Shown here piece after piece: positions 33,928 through 43,757 of a stretch of 64,000 nucleotides of DNA. The notes below the pieces were generated by a model that was given only the letters and a program-made list of their open reading frames with translations, was not told the origin of the DNA and did not search any database. A program made the position numbers and the translations under genes. Each line of letters begins with the position of its first letter. The stretch's first letter is position 1. The DNA lies in assembly GCF_014200505.1 (NCBI RefSeq), contig NZ_JACHBX010000001.1:992001-1056000 (forward strand), given 5' to 3'. Source of the stretch: Massilia aurea. Lineage in GTDB: Bacteria; Pseudomonadota; Gammaproteobacteria; Burkholderiales; Burkholderiaceae_D.

Positions 33928-36900
33928 ATGACCATGCCAGGTTCTACCTGGGCTGCCTGTAGCAGCCTGTTTCGTTTCACCTTCTTCCTGCTGCTGGCGC
34001 TGGCCTTGCCGGCCGACGCCAGCCAGCGCAATCTGCGCTTCGAGCGCCTGTCGGTCGAAGAAGGCTTGTCCCAGCACTCGGTGATGAGCATCCTGCAGGA
34101 CCGCCAGGGCTTCATCTGGTTCGGCACCCAGGCCGGCCTGCACCGCTACGACGGCTATCGGCTCGTCATCTTCCGCAACGACGCCAATGATCCTGCCAGC
34201 ATCCCGGACAACTTCATCTCTGCCTCGTACGAAGATCCGGCCGGGGGCCTGTGGTTCGGCACGAAAGGTGGGCTGGCGCGGCACGATCCGGCGACCGGCC
34301 GGTTCGAGCGGTTTGCGCTGGCCCAGCCGGGCCGCACCGTCAAGCGTTCGGTGGTGGCGATCGTGCCGGGGCCCGATGGCGCGCTGTGGCTCGCAACCAA
34401 TGACGGCGTGGTGCGCTTCGACCCGCACACGGGCCAGCAGCGCAACTACGTGTCCGATCCGAACAATCCGGCGAGCCTGCGCGACAACCGCGTCAACGCA
34501 CTCGCATTCGACGGGCGCGGGGCGCTGTGGGTCGGCACCGCGGCTGGCCTGGACCGGCTCGACCCGGCCAGTGGCCAGGTCACGCGTTTCACGATGGCGC
34601 CGCTTGACGATGTCGAGCGCAATGCCGTGCTGGCGCTGTCGATGGGCCCGCGCCAGACGCTGTGGATCGGTACCGCGGCGGGCCTCGAGGCGTGGCGCAT
34701 CGATGGCGATGTGCCGCAGCGGCGCCGGATCGGCGCGGCGGACGGGATGCGCGGCGCGCGCATCCGCACGCTGTATCACGACAGCGGCGCGCAGCTGTGG
34801 GTCGGTACCTCGTCCGATGGCCTGAAGTGGCTCGATCCGGCCAGCGGCCGGTTCACCGGCTACCGCCACCTGCCGCAGGACCGGCACAGCCTGTCCGACA
34901 ACATGGTGTCGGCGTTGCTGGTCGACCACACCGGGACGCTGTGGGTCGGCACGTATTTTGGCGGGATCAACCGCACCGACCTGGCCAGCGGGGGCTTCGC
35001 GCGCTTTGGTGAAACGGAAGGGATGGGCCGCGCCAGGGTGCGCGCCATCGTCGACGATCCGGCCGGGCGCCTGTGGCTGGGCACCAGCGGTGATGGCCTG
35101 ATGCTGCTCGATCCGGCCTCACGCACGACGCGGCGCTTCGGCACCGATGCGTTCACGGGCAAGGTCGTCACCGCGCTGGCCCAGGCCGGGGGGCGGCTCT
35201 GGATCGGTACACCGACCGGCCTGGCGTGGCGCGACGCGCGCGGGCGCATGGGGCGTGTCGAATTGGGCCAGAGTCCGGGCGCTAACCATATACAGGCGCT
35301 GCGCGAGGGCCGCGACGGCACGCTGTGGGTGATGACGCGCGACGGCCTGTCCGCAGTCACGCCGGGCGCCACGGCCGTGCGCAACTGGCGCAACGTGCCG
35401 GGTGACGCCACGAGCCTGGGCGACAACTATGGCTTTGCCCTGGTCGAGGACCGGCGCGGCGTGCTGTGGATCGGCACCGAATCGGGCCTGGAGCGCTTCG
35501 ACCCCGTCAGCGGCACCTTCAGCCGTTTTCGCCATGACCCGGACGACAGTACGAGCCTGCGCCACAGCCGCGTCTACCATCTGCTCGAGTCCAGGGCGGG
35601 CGACCTGTGGGTCGGCACCGCAGGGGGCTTGCACCGGATGGTGCAGGCTGGCGGACGCACGTCGTTTCGCTACTACCCGTTCAGCAGCCAGGACGCGCAG
35701 TCGATCGGCGCCATCCTCGAAGACAACGACGGCATCATCTGGGTCAGCACCACTGCCGGCATCACGCGCGTCGATCCGGTCACGGGCCAGACCAAGAGTT
35801 ATAACGCCAAGGATGGCCTGATCGACGGCGCCTATTTCGTGGGCGCCGGCCGGCGCGGCGCCGACGGACAGCTGCATTTCGGCGGCGTCAGCGGCGTCAC
35901 GTCGTTCAATCCGGCCGATGTGCACGACAATCCGTTCCCGCCGACGGTGGCGATCACCGACCTGCAGGTGCTGAACCGCTCGCGCGGCATCCACAACCTG
36001 GCGGCGCAGCGGGCGATCACGCTGTCGCACCGCGATACCGTGATCTCGCTCGAATTTGCGGCGCTGCACTACGCCGACCCGATGGGCAATCTGTATGCCT
36101 ACCAGCTCGAAGGTTTCGACGCCAACTGGGTCAACACCGGCGCAGGGCGGCGCTTTGCCACCTACACCAATCTCGATCCCGGCCATTACGTGTTCCGGGT
36201 CCGGGCCAGCAACAAGGATGGACTCTGGAGCAAGGAGGCAGCCACGCTCGCGATCACGATCACGCCGCCGTACTGGAAGACATGGTGGTTCCGTACGCTG
36301 GCCGTGGCGCTGGTGGTGACGCTGTCGTACCTCGCCTATCGGCTGCGCATTGGCGCGCTCGTGACGCGCCAGGGCTTGCTCGCGCGCGAAGTTGACGCCC
36401 GCACCGGCGAGCTGCTGCTGCAGAAAGAAGCGGCCGAACGGGGCAAGCGCGAGGTCGAACGCCAGAAGGAATCGGTCGAGCGCGCGCACCGCAATATCGC
36501 GCTGCTGTCGGAAATGGGACGCATGCTGACCACGAACCTCGACCACGAGGCGATCATGCTGACGCTGTACCAGCACGTCAAGGCGCTGATGGATGCGCCG
36601 TTGTTTGGTGTCGCGCTGCGCCAGGGCGAGCGCGGCGTGCTCGAACTGCCGTTCGCAATGGCGTTCGGCCGGCGCGAGACCCCGCGCGAGCTGGCCTTCG
36701 ATCCGGCCAGGCACCTGCTGGCGCGCTGCGTGAACGAAAACCGTGCCTTCCTGCTGGCGGACGTCGACGCCGAGCTGCCCGCGTATCTGCCCAGCGCGCC
36801 CGACCTAGGCTCTGCGGTGGCGCTGACTGCGCCGGCAACTGCGCTGCCGATGCCGCGCTCGCTGCTGTGCGTGCCCGTGACGGCGGGCGAGCGTGTGCTG

Positions 36901-37818
36901 GGCGCGCTGACGGTGCAAAGCCTGGAGGCGAGCGCCTACGGCCAGGTCCACCTCGACATGCTCGGCACGCTGGCCGCCTACGTCGGCGTGGCCATGGACA
37001 ATGCCGAAGCCTACGCGCGCCTGAAAGAAACGCAGGTGCAGCTGGCAGCGCAGGAACGGCTGGCGTCACTGGGCTCGCTCGTGGCGGGCGTGGCACACGA
37101 ACTCAATACGCCAATTGGCAACAGCCTTCTGATGGCCAGCACGTTGCAGGAACGCACGCATGCGGTGGCGGCGCAGTTCGAGGCGACCACGCTCAAACGG
37201 TCCGACCTGGCCGACTACATGGGCGCGGCGCGCGATGCGTCGCAGCTGATCGTGCGCAGCCTGCACAATGCGGCCGAACTAGTGAGCAGCTTCCGCCAGG
37301 TGTCGGTCGACCAGGCCAGTGCCCAGCGACGCCGCTTCGATCTGGCCCAGGCCTGCCAGGAAATCGGCGCGACCCTGATGAACACGGTGCGCCTCGCCGG
37401 GCACCGGCTCGACATCGACGTGCCGGCCGGGATTGCGATGGACAGTTTTCCGGGCCCGCTGGGGCAGGTTATCATCAACTTCGTCAACAACGCGATGCTG
37501 CATGCGTTCGACGGTCCGGGCGGCGTCATGACGCTGACGGCGCTGGAAACCGATGGCCGCGTCGCGCTCACGTTCCGCGACGACGGCCGCGGCATCGACC
37601 CGGCCCACCTGGGCCGCATCTTCGATCCGTTCTTCACGACGCGCATGGGCCAGGGGGGCACCGGCCTGGGACTGAACATCGTCTACAACATCGTCACGAC
37701 GCTGATGGGCGGGACGATCCGCGTCGTGAGCCAGCCGGACGCCGGCACCGCCTTTTTGCTCGAACTGCCGCAAAAGGCGCCCGAGGCCCTGGCGCCCACC
37801 GTCAGCGCCGCGCCCTAA
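33928..37818 (+). CDS. Propeller-sensor (Reg_prop/Y_Y_Y) histidine kinase
   Basis: A 1296-aa kinase. After a signal or membrane segment (LFRFTFFLLLALALPADA), residues 30-680 hold about a dozen two-component propeller repeats (IWFGTQAGLHRYD, LWVGTYFGGINRTD and similar), then the Y_Y_Y domain (YAYQLEGFDANWVNTG ... FRVRASNKDGLWSKE), a membrane helix near 785-808 (WWFRTLAVALVVTLSYLAY), a coiled coil, a GAF-like domain (870-1015), HisKA with SLVAGVAHELNTPIGNSLLM near 1052 and HATPase_c ending in GTGLGLNIVYNIVTTLMGGT. No receiver or AraC output domain is present, unlike Bacteroidetes hybrid systems. No adjacent response regulator. ATG 33928 or 33934. Confidence 0.88.
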   Translation: MTMPGSTWAACSSLFRFTFFLLLALALPADASQRNLRFERLSVEEGLSQHSVMSILQDRQGFIWFGTQAGLHRYDGYRLVIFRNDANDPASIPDNFISASYEDPAGGLWFGTKGGLARHDPATGRFERFALAQPGRTVKRSVVAIVPGPDGALWLATNDGVVRFDPHTGQQRNYVSDPNNPASLRDNRVNALAFDGRGALWVGTAAGLDRLDPASGQVTRFTMAPLDDVERNAVLALSMGPRQTLWIGTAAGLEAWRIDGDVPQRRRIGAADGMRGARIRTLYHDSGAQLWVGTSSDGLKWLDPASGRFTGYRHLPQDRHSLSDNMVSALLVDHTGTLWVGTYFGGINRTDLASGGFARFGETEGMGRARVRAIVDDPAGRLWLGTSGDGLMLLDPASRTTRRFGTDAFTGKVVTALAQAGGRLWIGTPTGLAWRDARGRMGRVELGQSPGANHIQALREGRDGTLWVMTRDGLSAVTPGATAVRNWRNVPGDATSLGDNYGFALVEDRRGVLWIGTESGLERFDPVSGTFSRFRHDPDDSTSLRHSRVYHLLESRAGDLWVGTAGGLHRMVQAGGRTSFRYYPFSSQDAQSIGAILEDNDGIIWVSTTAGITRVDPVTGQTKSYNAKDGLIDGAYFVGAGRRGADGQLHFGGVSGVTSFNPADVHDNPFPPTVAITDLQVLNRSRGIHNLAAQRAITLSHRDTVISLEFAALHYADPMGNLYAYQLEGFDANWVNTGAGRRFATYTNLDPGHYVFRVRASNKDGLWSKEAATLAITITPPYWKTWWFRTLAVALVVTLSYLAYRLRIGALVTRQGLLAREVDARTGELLLQKEAAERGKREVERQKESVERAHRNIALLSEMGRMLTTNLDHEAIMLTLYQHVKALMDAPLFGVALRQGERGVLELPFAMAFGRRETPRELAFDPARHLLARCVNENRAFLLADVDAELPAYLPSAPDLGSAVALTAPATALPMPRSLLCVPVTAGERVLGALTVQSLEASAYGQVHLDMLGTLAAYVGVAMDNAEAYARLKETQVQLAAQERLASLGSLVAGVAHELNTPIGNSLLMASTLQERTHAVAAQFEATTLKRSDLADYMGAARDASQLIVRSLHNAAELVSSFRQVSVDQASAQRRRFDLAQACQEIGATLMNTVRLAGHRLDIDVPAGIAMDSFPGPLGQVIINFVNNAMLHAFDGPGGVMTLTALETDGRVALTFRDDGRGIDPAHLGRIFDPFFTTRMGQGGTGLGLNIVYNIVTTLMGGTIRVVSQPDAGTAFLLELPQKAPEALAPTVSAAP

Positions 37819-38756
37819 ACGACGTTGATCGGCGTGCCGGCATGCCACGCTTCGATATTATCGACCAGCATGTCGGCCAGCGTCTGCATCGCACCAAAGC
37901 TGGCCCACGCGATGTGCGGCGTGAGAAGGAAGTGCGGCAGGCGCAGGCGCAGCAGCGGATTGTTCGAGCCGGGCGGCTCTTCGCTCAGGACATCGAAGCC
38001 GGCACCGATGCGGCCTTCCATCAGCACGTTCGCCAGTGCCGCCTCGTCGACCAGGCCACCGCGCGCCGTGTTGATCAACAGCGCGCCGGGCTGCATCAGA
38101 GCGAGTTCGCGCGCGCCGATCATGTGGCGCGTGGCGTCGGTCAGTGGCAGGTGCAGGCTCACGACCTGCGAGGTGGCCAGCAATTCGTCCAGCGGCAGTT
38201 CTGTGACGTTCGTGTCCGTGATCGGCGAGCGCGAAGTGGCGACGACCTCCATGCCGAACGCGCGCGCGATGCTGGCCACTTGCCGGCCCAGCGCGCCGTA
38301 GCCGATGATGCCCAGGCGCGTGCCAGCCAGGTCGCCGATCGGATGGTCGAGCAGGCAGAAGCGGCTCGAGGTTTCCCACTTGCCCGCCTCGACGTCGGCC
38401 GCGTAGGCGCGCAGGTTGCGGCGCAGCGCCAGGATCAGCGTGAAGCAGTGCTCGGGCACCGACACCAGCGAATAATTGCGGATATTTGCCACCACGATAC
38501 CGGCCGCGCGGCAGGCCGCCAGGTCGACATTGTCGGTGCCGGTCGCGGCGACGGCGACCATCTTCAGGTCGGGCAGGCGCGCGATGGCGTCGGCCCGCAA
38601 TGGCACCTTGTTGGTGATGGCGACGGTGGCGCCGGCCAGGCGCGCCACGACATCCTCGACGGCGGTGGCGGCATGGTCCTCCCATGCATGTTCGAAGGCG
38701 GGCACGCGAACATTGGCGCGCAGGCTGTCACGGTCGAGAAAAACGATTCGCTGCAT
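37815..38756 (-). CDS. D-2-hydroxyacid dehydrogenase (glycerate dehydrogenase type)
   Basis: A 313-aa NAD(P)-dependent oxidoreductase. The NAD-binding signature GTRLGIIGYGALGRQVASIA is near residue 145. The catalytic set is visible as Arg in LLINTARGGLVDEAALANVL near 232, Glu in GFDVLSEEPP near 262 and His in LTPHIAWASF near 285. It interconverts 2-oxo and D-2-hydroxy acids; the closest look is hydroxypyruvate/glyoxylate reductase (HprA-like). ATG 38756 has AAAGGAT at the right distance. Its end overlaps the convergent propeller-kinase gene by four bases. Confidence 0.88.
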   Translation of the reverse strand: MQRIVFLDRDSLRANVRVPAFEHAWEDHAATAVEDVVARLAGATVAITNKVPLRADAIARLPDLKMVAVAATGTDNVDLAACRAAGIVVANIRNYSLVSVPEHCFTLILALRRNLRAYAADVEAGKWETSSRFCLLDHPIGDLAGTRLGIIGYGALGRQVASIARAFGMEVVATSRSPITDTNVTELPLDELLATSQVVSLHLPLTDATRHMIGARELALMQPGALLINTARGGLVDEAALANVLMEGRIGAGFDVLSEEPPGSNNPLLRLRLPHFLLTPHIAWASFGAMQTLADMLVDNIEAWHAGTPINVV

Positions 38757-38878
38757 GGGATCCTTTTGCGGTTGGCGGCTTGCAGTAATCATAACAGCCC
38801 CTGTCAGCGTGAGTTGCCGTACAGTCTGCGGCGCGCCGCAGGGCTACGCTGGCACGATCGAATTTCCCAGGGGTTGCC

Positions 38879-41473
38879 ATGACGGACGCGCTCAAAGCCT
38901 ATAAAGCCAAACGCAATTTCGATATCACGTCCGAGCCGGCCGACGGCGGGAAGGCGGGGCAGGACGTGCTCACCTTCGTAATCCAGAAGCACTGGGCCAG
39001 CCGCCTGCACTACGATTTCCGGCTCGAGCTCGACGGCACGATGAAAAGCTGGGCCGTGCCGAAAGGCCCCAGCTACGACACGCACGACAAGCGGATGGCC
39101 GTGGAGGTCGAGGACCACCCGATCTCGTACTCGGACTTCGAAGGCACGATCCCGGCCAAGCAGTACGGCGCCGGCAAGGTGATCATCTGGGACAAGGGCA
39201 CCTGGGAGCCACTGGAAGACCCGCGCGCGGGCTTTGCCAAGGGCAGCATCAAGTTCGCGCTGCACGGTCACAAGATGCACGGTCGCTGGACGCTGGTGCG
39301 GATGAAGGGCCGTGGTGAAAAGCAGCCGCCATGGCTGCTGATCAAGGAGAAGGACGATTACGCGCGTCCGGCCGCCGAATTCTCGCTGGTCGACGAACTG
39401 CCCGACAGCGTGAAGGCATTGCCGATGCCGAAGCGGGTTGCGCAAAAGGTCGAGGCGCTGCGCGAAGAAGCGAAGGCGGCGCCTGCAAAGAAGGCAGCTG
39501 CCAAAAAAGCACCCGCCAAGAAAGCGGCAGCAAAGAAGGTACCGGCAAAACGCGCCACGACGGAGGACGCCACGTCGCCGCTGCCCGCCAAATTCTCGCC
39601 TGAACTGGCCACCCTTGTCGACGCACCGCCGCCCGACCCCGAAAACTGGCTGTTCGAAGTCAAGTTCGACGGCTACCGCATGCTCGCGCGCATCGAGGAG
39701 GGCGCTGTGCGCCTCATCACGCGCAACGCCAACGACTGGACTGACAAGCTGACGCCTTTGAAGGAAGAGCTGGAACGCATGGCGCTGCCCGACGGCTGGT
39801 ACGACGGCGAGATCGTCGTGCACGATGATGATGGCAAGCCCGATTTCGGCCTGCTGCAGGCAGCGTTCGACGGCAACGGCGCCGTCGACATCGATTATTT
39901 CCTGTTCGATGTGCCGTATTTCGACGGCCACGATCTGCGCGAGATGCTGCTGGTCGACCGGCGCACGGTGCTCGAACAGGTGCTCGAGAACGCCAAATCC
40001 GACAAGGTGCGGTTCTCGGCAGAATTCGGGGCCAAGCCGGATGAACTGATCGTTGCTGCCTGCAAGATCGGCCTCGAAGGCGTGATCGGCAAGCGGCGCG
40101 ACGCGCGCTATGTCTCGCGTCGCTCGCCCGACTGGATCAAGCTCAAATGCGGCCGGCGTCAGGAATTCGTCATCGGCGGCTTCACCGATCCGAAAGGCGC
40201 GCGCACCGGCATCGGCGCGCTGCTGCTCGGGGTCCATGACGAAGACGGCGTGCTGCGCTACGCCGGCAACGTCGGCTCGGGCTTCAACCATGCGACCCTG
40301 ACCAGCATCGCCGAACAACTCGAGGCGCTGCGCACCGACACGAGCCCGTTCCCGCCGCGCGCCGTACCTGGGCGCGCGCACCACTGGGTCAAGCCGGTGC
40401 TGGTGGCGGAGGTGAGTTTTTCGGACTGGACGAGCGGTGGCGCCGTGCGCCATCCGGTGTTCCAGGGGCTGCGCAAGGACAAGCCGGCCAAAAATATCAC
40501 CCGCGAGCAGGCGCTCCCGGTGGAGGACGTTGCGGGCGAGGTAGCCGATAAGGCGGCAGATGACGAACCGGTGGCGGCACAGGGCAAGCTGCCGGAATCG
40601 CTGAAGATCACCAACGGCGAGCGCGTGATCGACAAGGCGTCGGGCGCCACCAAGCTGGCGCTGGTGCGCTACTACGCGCTGGTGGGCGAGTTGATGATGG
40701 AACATCTGAAAGGGCGCCCGGTTTCCCTCGTGCGTGCACCCGAGGGCGTGGGCGGCGAGCTGTTTTTCCAGAAGCACGTCGACGTGCGCAAGATGCCCGG
40801 CCTGCGCGACCTGGACCAGGCGCTCGACCCGGAGCATCCGCCGATGCTCGAAGTGGCCACGCCGCTGGGCATCCTGTCGTCGGCGCAGTGGAACGTGGTG
40901 GAGATCCATACCCAGAACGCGTTCAAGGGCAGTTACCAGAAACCGAACCGGATGGTGTTCGACCTCGATCCGGGTGACGGCATCAAGTGGCCCGAAATGC
41001 AGGAAGCAGCGCAGCTGATGCATGCCTTCCTGGATGAACTGGGTTTGCCGGCATTTCTGAAAACCAGTGGCGGCAAGGGCCTGCACGTGGTCGTGCCAAT
41101 CAAGGGCAACCATGACTGGGACACGGTCAAGCGCTTCTCGCAGGCGATCGTGCACCACATGGCGCAAACGTTGCCCGAGCGCTTCGCCTTCAAGAGCGGC
41201 CCGAAAAACCGGGTCGGCAAAATCTTCATCGATTACCTGCGCAACGGGCAGGGGGCGACGACGGTAGCTGCATGGTCGGCGCGTTCGCGCCCGGGGCTGG
41301 GGATTTCGGTGCCGCTGGGCTGGGATGAGCTGGAGAAACTGACGTCGAGCGACCAGTGGACGATCGCCAATGTGCACGAGCGGCTGGATGTGGGAAATAC
41401 GCCGTGGCAGGACTATGCCACGGCGGCCAAGACACTGACCAAAGCGATGAAGCAGCTCGGGTTCGTGCCGTAG
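38879..41473 (+). CDS. ligD: Multifunctional DNA ligase D (PE-LIG-POL)
   Basis: An 864-aa non-homologous end-joining enzyme. Residues 20-180 form the 3'-phosphoesterase domain (LTFVIQKHWASRLHYDFRLE, with the catalytic His and Asp; EGTIPAKQYGAGKVIIWD). A Lys/Ala-rich linker covers 196-228 (PAKKAAAKKAPAKKAAAKKV). The ATP-dependent ligase domain spans 240-540 with adenylation lysine in FEVKFDGYRML near 262 and WIKLKCGRRQEFVIGGF near 420. The primase-polymerase domain spans 565-860 (GELFFQKHVDVRKMPGLRDL; VFDLDPGDGIKWPE; TSGGKGLHVVVPI). It repairs double-strand breaks with Ku, whose gene is convergent at 41731-42768. Each domain appears intact. Confidence 0.94.
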   Translation: MTDALKAYKAKRNFDITSEPADGGKAGQDVLTFVIQKHWASRLHYDFRLELDGTMKSWAVPKGPSYDTHDKRMAVEVEDHPISYSDFEGTIPAKQYGAGKVIIWDKGTWEPLEDPRAGFAKGSIKFALHGHKMHGRWTLVRMKGRGEKQPPWLLIKEKDDYARPAAEFSLVDELPDSVKALPMPKRVAQKVEALREEAKAAPAKKAAAKKAPAKKAAAKKVPAKRATTEDATSPLPAKFSPELATLVDAPPPDPENWLFEVKFDGYRMLARIEEGAVRLITRNANDWTDKLTPLKEELERMALPDGWYDGEIVVHDDDGKPDFGLLQAAFDGNGAVDIDYFLFDVPYFDGHDLREMLLVDRRTVLEQVLENAKSDKVRFSAEFGAKPDELIVAACKIGLEGVIGKRRDARYVSRRSPDWIKLKCGRRQEFVIGGFTDPKGARTGIGALLLGVHDEDGVLRYAGNVGSGFNHATLTSIAEQLEALRTDTSPFPPRAVPGRAHHWVKPVLVAEVSFSDWTSGGAVRHPVFQGLRKDKPAKNITREQALPVEDVAGEVADKAADDEPVAAQGKLPESLKITNGERVIDKASGATKLALVRYYALVGELMMEHLKGRPVSLVRAPEGVGGELFFQKHVDVRKMPGLRDLDQALDPEHPPMLEVATPLGILSSAQWNVVEIHTQNAFKGSYQKPNRMVFDLDPGDGIKWPEMQEAAQLMHAFLDELGLPAFLKTSGGKGLHVVVPIKGNHDWDTVKRFSQAIVHHMAQTLPERFAFKSGPKNRVGKIFIDYLRNGQGATTVAAWSARSRPGLGISVPLGWDELEKLTSSDQWTIANVHERLDVGNTPWQDYATAAKTLTKAMKQLGFVP

Positions 41474-41494
41474 GGGTAGGGCGAGCGCGGTGCG

Positions 41495-41728
41495 CTAGGC
41501 TTCGTTCCTGAAGATGCCGCGCACGTTCATGGCCAGCAGCGCGACCTGTAGCGCGATGAGCGCCCACGCTTCATCGTGCAGACCCCAGACGATCCACAGC
41601 ACATTACTGAAGATGAAGGTCCAGAAGCCCAAGATACGGCGCTCGGCGCGCTTGGCGCCGACCAGGTAGGCGGCAATCAGGCTGACGGCCATCGCAGGCC
41701 ATTGGAGAAAGTCGATGAATCCGTCCAT
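41495..41728 (-). CDS. Small membrane protein downstream of ku
   Basis: A 77-aa protein with three hydrophobic segments (LQWPAMAVSLIAAYLVG; ILGFWTFIFSNVLWIVWGL; WALIALQVALLAMNVRGIF). ATG 41728 or GTG 41734; the latter overlaps the ku stop as GTGA, so the gene is translationally linked to ku. The third segment plus the RNEA tail resemble small YgaP-type or SemiSWEET-like triple-helix proteins, but I do not claim a family. It lies between the convergent ends of ku and ligD. Confidence 0.6.
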   Translation of the reverse strand: MDGFIDFLQWPAMAVSLIAAYLVGAKRAERRILGFWTFIFSNVLWIVWGLHDEAWALIALQVALLAMNVRGIFRNEA

Positions 41729-41730
41729 CC

Positions 41731-42768
41731 TCACGCCGCCTTCTTGCGCGCAGGCGCCTTGGTTGCGGACTTGGCCGCCGCCTTCTTCGCTGCTGGCTTG
41801 GCCGCTGCCTTTGTAGCCGTGGCACGGGCCCCTGACGTCGCCGCCTTGCGCGCGCGTGGCGGCGGCTGGTCGTCCCCGCTGTCCTCGTCGTCGGCCGGTT
41901 TGCGCGACTTGCGTGGTGGCGGATCGTCGTCGTCATCATCGTCATCAAGGGCAGCCAGCGCCGCCTTGGCCGGCTTCTTGCCAAGGCTGGCCTGGAGCAG
42001 GGCAACCAGGTCGATGACCTTGCCGGTGGTGCGCTTTTCCTTCTCGGGCTCGGGCTGGGTGATGGTCTTGGTCTGCTTGGCCTTGATCTTTTTCTTGACC
42101 AGGGCCAGCACGTCTTCGCGATAGCTGTCGTGGTACTGCGCCGGCGCCCAGTCTTCGCTCATGCCCTCGACCAGGGCCATCGCCATCTTGAGTTCCTTGA
42201 CGGTGACGGCAGCCGTTTTTGAATTGGGCGACGGGATCTTGAGTTCACCCGCGTCGCGCATCTCGTCCGGATAGCGCAGCGTATTGAGCACGATCGTGTC
42301 GCCCACGCAGATCAGCGCCGCCAGATGCTGCTTGACGCGGATGACGACGTGCGCGATGCCGATCTTGCCCGCTTCGCGCAGCGTCTCGCGCAAGAGCGCA
42401 TAGACTTTCGCGCCGCCCTTGCCAGGCGCCAGGTAATAGGGCTGGTCGTAGTAGATCAGCGGCACATCGCCAGCGTCGACGAAAGCCTGGATGTCGATCG
42501 TCTGCGTCGCTTCCGGGTTGGCGCGGCGCAGGTCTTCGTCCGACAGCACGACGTACTCGCCGTCCTCGTACTCGTAGCCCTTGACGATGTCGTCCCAGAC
42601 GACTTCCTTGCCATTGCCCTTGTTGTAGCGTTTGAACCCGACCGGCGAAAAATCACGCCGGTCGAGCATCGTCAGGTCGAGCCCCTTGGTCTCGACCGCG
42701 GGGTACATATCGACCGGAATGTGGACCAGTCCGAAACTGATCGCGCCCTTCCACATGCTGCGTGCCAT
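41731..42768 (-). CDS. ku: Bacterial Ku DNA-end-binding protein
   Basis: A 345-aa protein beginning MARSMWKGAISFGLVHIPVD, the standard bacterial Ku start, with GAGGAG upstream. The core beta-barrel covers residues 1-260 (RYNKGNGKEVVWDDIVKGYE; PLIYYDQPYYLAPGKGGAKV; AHVVIRVKQHLAALICVGDT; DWAPAQYHDSYREDVLALV). The C-terminal 85 residues are an unusual low-complexity tail: eight consecutive Asp, a Pro/Arg stretch, then Lys/Ala repeats like those of the LigD linker. Ku threads onto DNA ends and recruits LigD. It follows the SDR gene by 23 bases and is linked to the small membrane protein downstream. Confidence 0.94.
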   Translation of the reverse strand: MARSMWKGAISFGLVHIPVDMYPAVETKGLDLTMLDRRDFSPVGFKRYNKGNGKEVVWDDIVKGYEYEDGEYVVLSDEDLRRANPEATQTIDIQAFVDAGDVPLIYYDQPYYLAPGKGGAKVYALLRETLREAGKIGIAHVVIRVKQHLAALICVGDTIVLNTLRYPDEMRDAGELKIPSPNSKTAAVTVKELKMAMALVEGMSEDWAPAQYHDSYREDVLALVKKKIKAKQTKTITQPEPEKEKRTTGKVIDLVALLQASLGKKPAKAALAALDDDDDDDDPPPRKSRKPADDEDSGDDQPPPRARKAATSGARATATKAAAKPAAKKAAAKSATKAPARKKAA

Positions 42769-42791
42769 TGCCTGCTCCTCGCTGTCTTCCG

Positions 42792-43757
42792 TTATTCGCC
42801 GACGACGCCGGTCACCGGCAACACGATGCCCGTGATGTAGCCCGAGCACACGGGCGAGGCCAGGAACACATAGGCCGGCGACAGTTCTTCAGGCTGGGCC
42901 GGGCGCCGGTAGTCGGTGCTGGCGCCGAATTCGGTGATGTCGTCCGGGCCCTTGTCGGCCGGGTTCAGTGGCGTCCAGACCGGGCCTGGCGCCACCGCGT
43001 TCACGCGGATGCCCTGGTCGAGCAGGCTGCCGGCCAGCGACATCGTGAACGCGTGGATCGCGCCCTTGGTCGACGAATAGTCGATCAGCTTGGCCGAGCC
43101 TTTCAGACCGGTGACCGAACCCGTATTGATGATCGACGCGCCGCGCTTGAGATGCGGCACGACGGCCTTGGCCATGTGGAAGTAGCCAAAGATATTGGTG
43201 CGGAAGGTTTCCTCGAACCGCTCCTCGGTGATATCGAGGATCGAATCGGCGTGTTCCTGGAATGCGGCGTTATTGACCAGAACGTCCAGGCGGCCGAATG
43301 CCTTGACCACCTGCTGCACGGCGTCGTTGCAGAATGCCGGATCCTTGACGTCGCCTGCGATCGTGATGCAGCGGCGCCCTTCGGCCTCGATGCAGCGCTT
43401 GGTTTCTGCGGCATCGACGTCCTCGTTCAGATACATGACGGCCACGTCCGCGCCTTCGCGTGCGAACAGCACCGCGACCGCGCGCCCGATGCCCGAGTCG
43501 GCGCCGGTGACGATGGCGGCCATGCCGTCAAGCTTGCCGCTGCCCTTGTAGCCCTCGGCCATGAACTTCGGCTTGCTTTCCATGTCGGCTTCGAGGCCCG
43601 GCTTGGCAAGGTGCTGCGCCGGCATCGGCGGCGCTGGCTGGTCAACCCCGGTCTGGACGGCTTCCTTGCTCTCGGAGTCGTTCTTCTTGGCGTCGCGCGC
43701 GTCCTGTTCTTCCTGGATGGCGCGCTGCTTTGCTGCCACGTCGTCTTGATGTGCCAT
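42792..43757 (-). CDS. SDR-family oxidoreductase (YghA/YhdF type)
   Basis: A 321-aa short-chain dehydrogenase with a 70-residue hydrophilic N-terminal extension (QRAIQEEQDARDAKKNDSES) typical of this stress-associated subgroup. The NAD(P)-binding motif is VTGADSGIGRAVAVLFAREG near residue 82, NNAAF near 160, catalytic Tyr/Lys in DYSSTKGAIHAFTMSLAG near 228. ATG 43757 has GGGAGAA upstream. It is the first gene of an operon with ku. Such SDRs are often found next to Ku, catalase or general-stress genes; the substrate is unknown. Confidence 0.88.
   Translation of the reverse strand: MAHQDDVAAKQRAIQEEQDARDAKKNDSESKEAVQTGVDQPAPPMPAQHLAKPGLEADMESKPKFMAEGYKGSGKLDGMAAIVTGADSGIGRAVAVLFAREGADVAVMYLNEDVDAAETKRCIEAEGRRCITIAGDVKDPAFCNDAVQQVVKAFGRLDVLVNNAAFQEHADSILDITEERFEETFRTNIFGYFHMAKAVVPHLKRGASIINTGSVTGLKGSAKLIDYSSTKGAIHAFTMSLAGSLLDQGIRVNAVAPGPVWTPLNPADKGPDDITEFGASTDYRRPAQPEELSPAYVFLASPVCSGYITGIVLPVTGVVGE

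Noticed and set aside
38804..41377. 857-aa minus-strand frame opposite ligD
   Set aside because: Antisense shadow; LigD motifs are complete on the plus strand.
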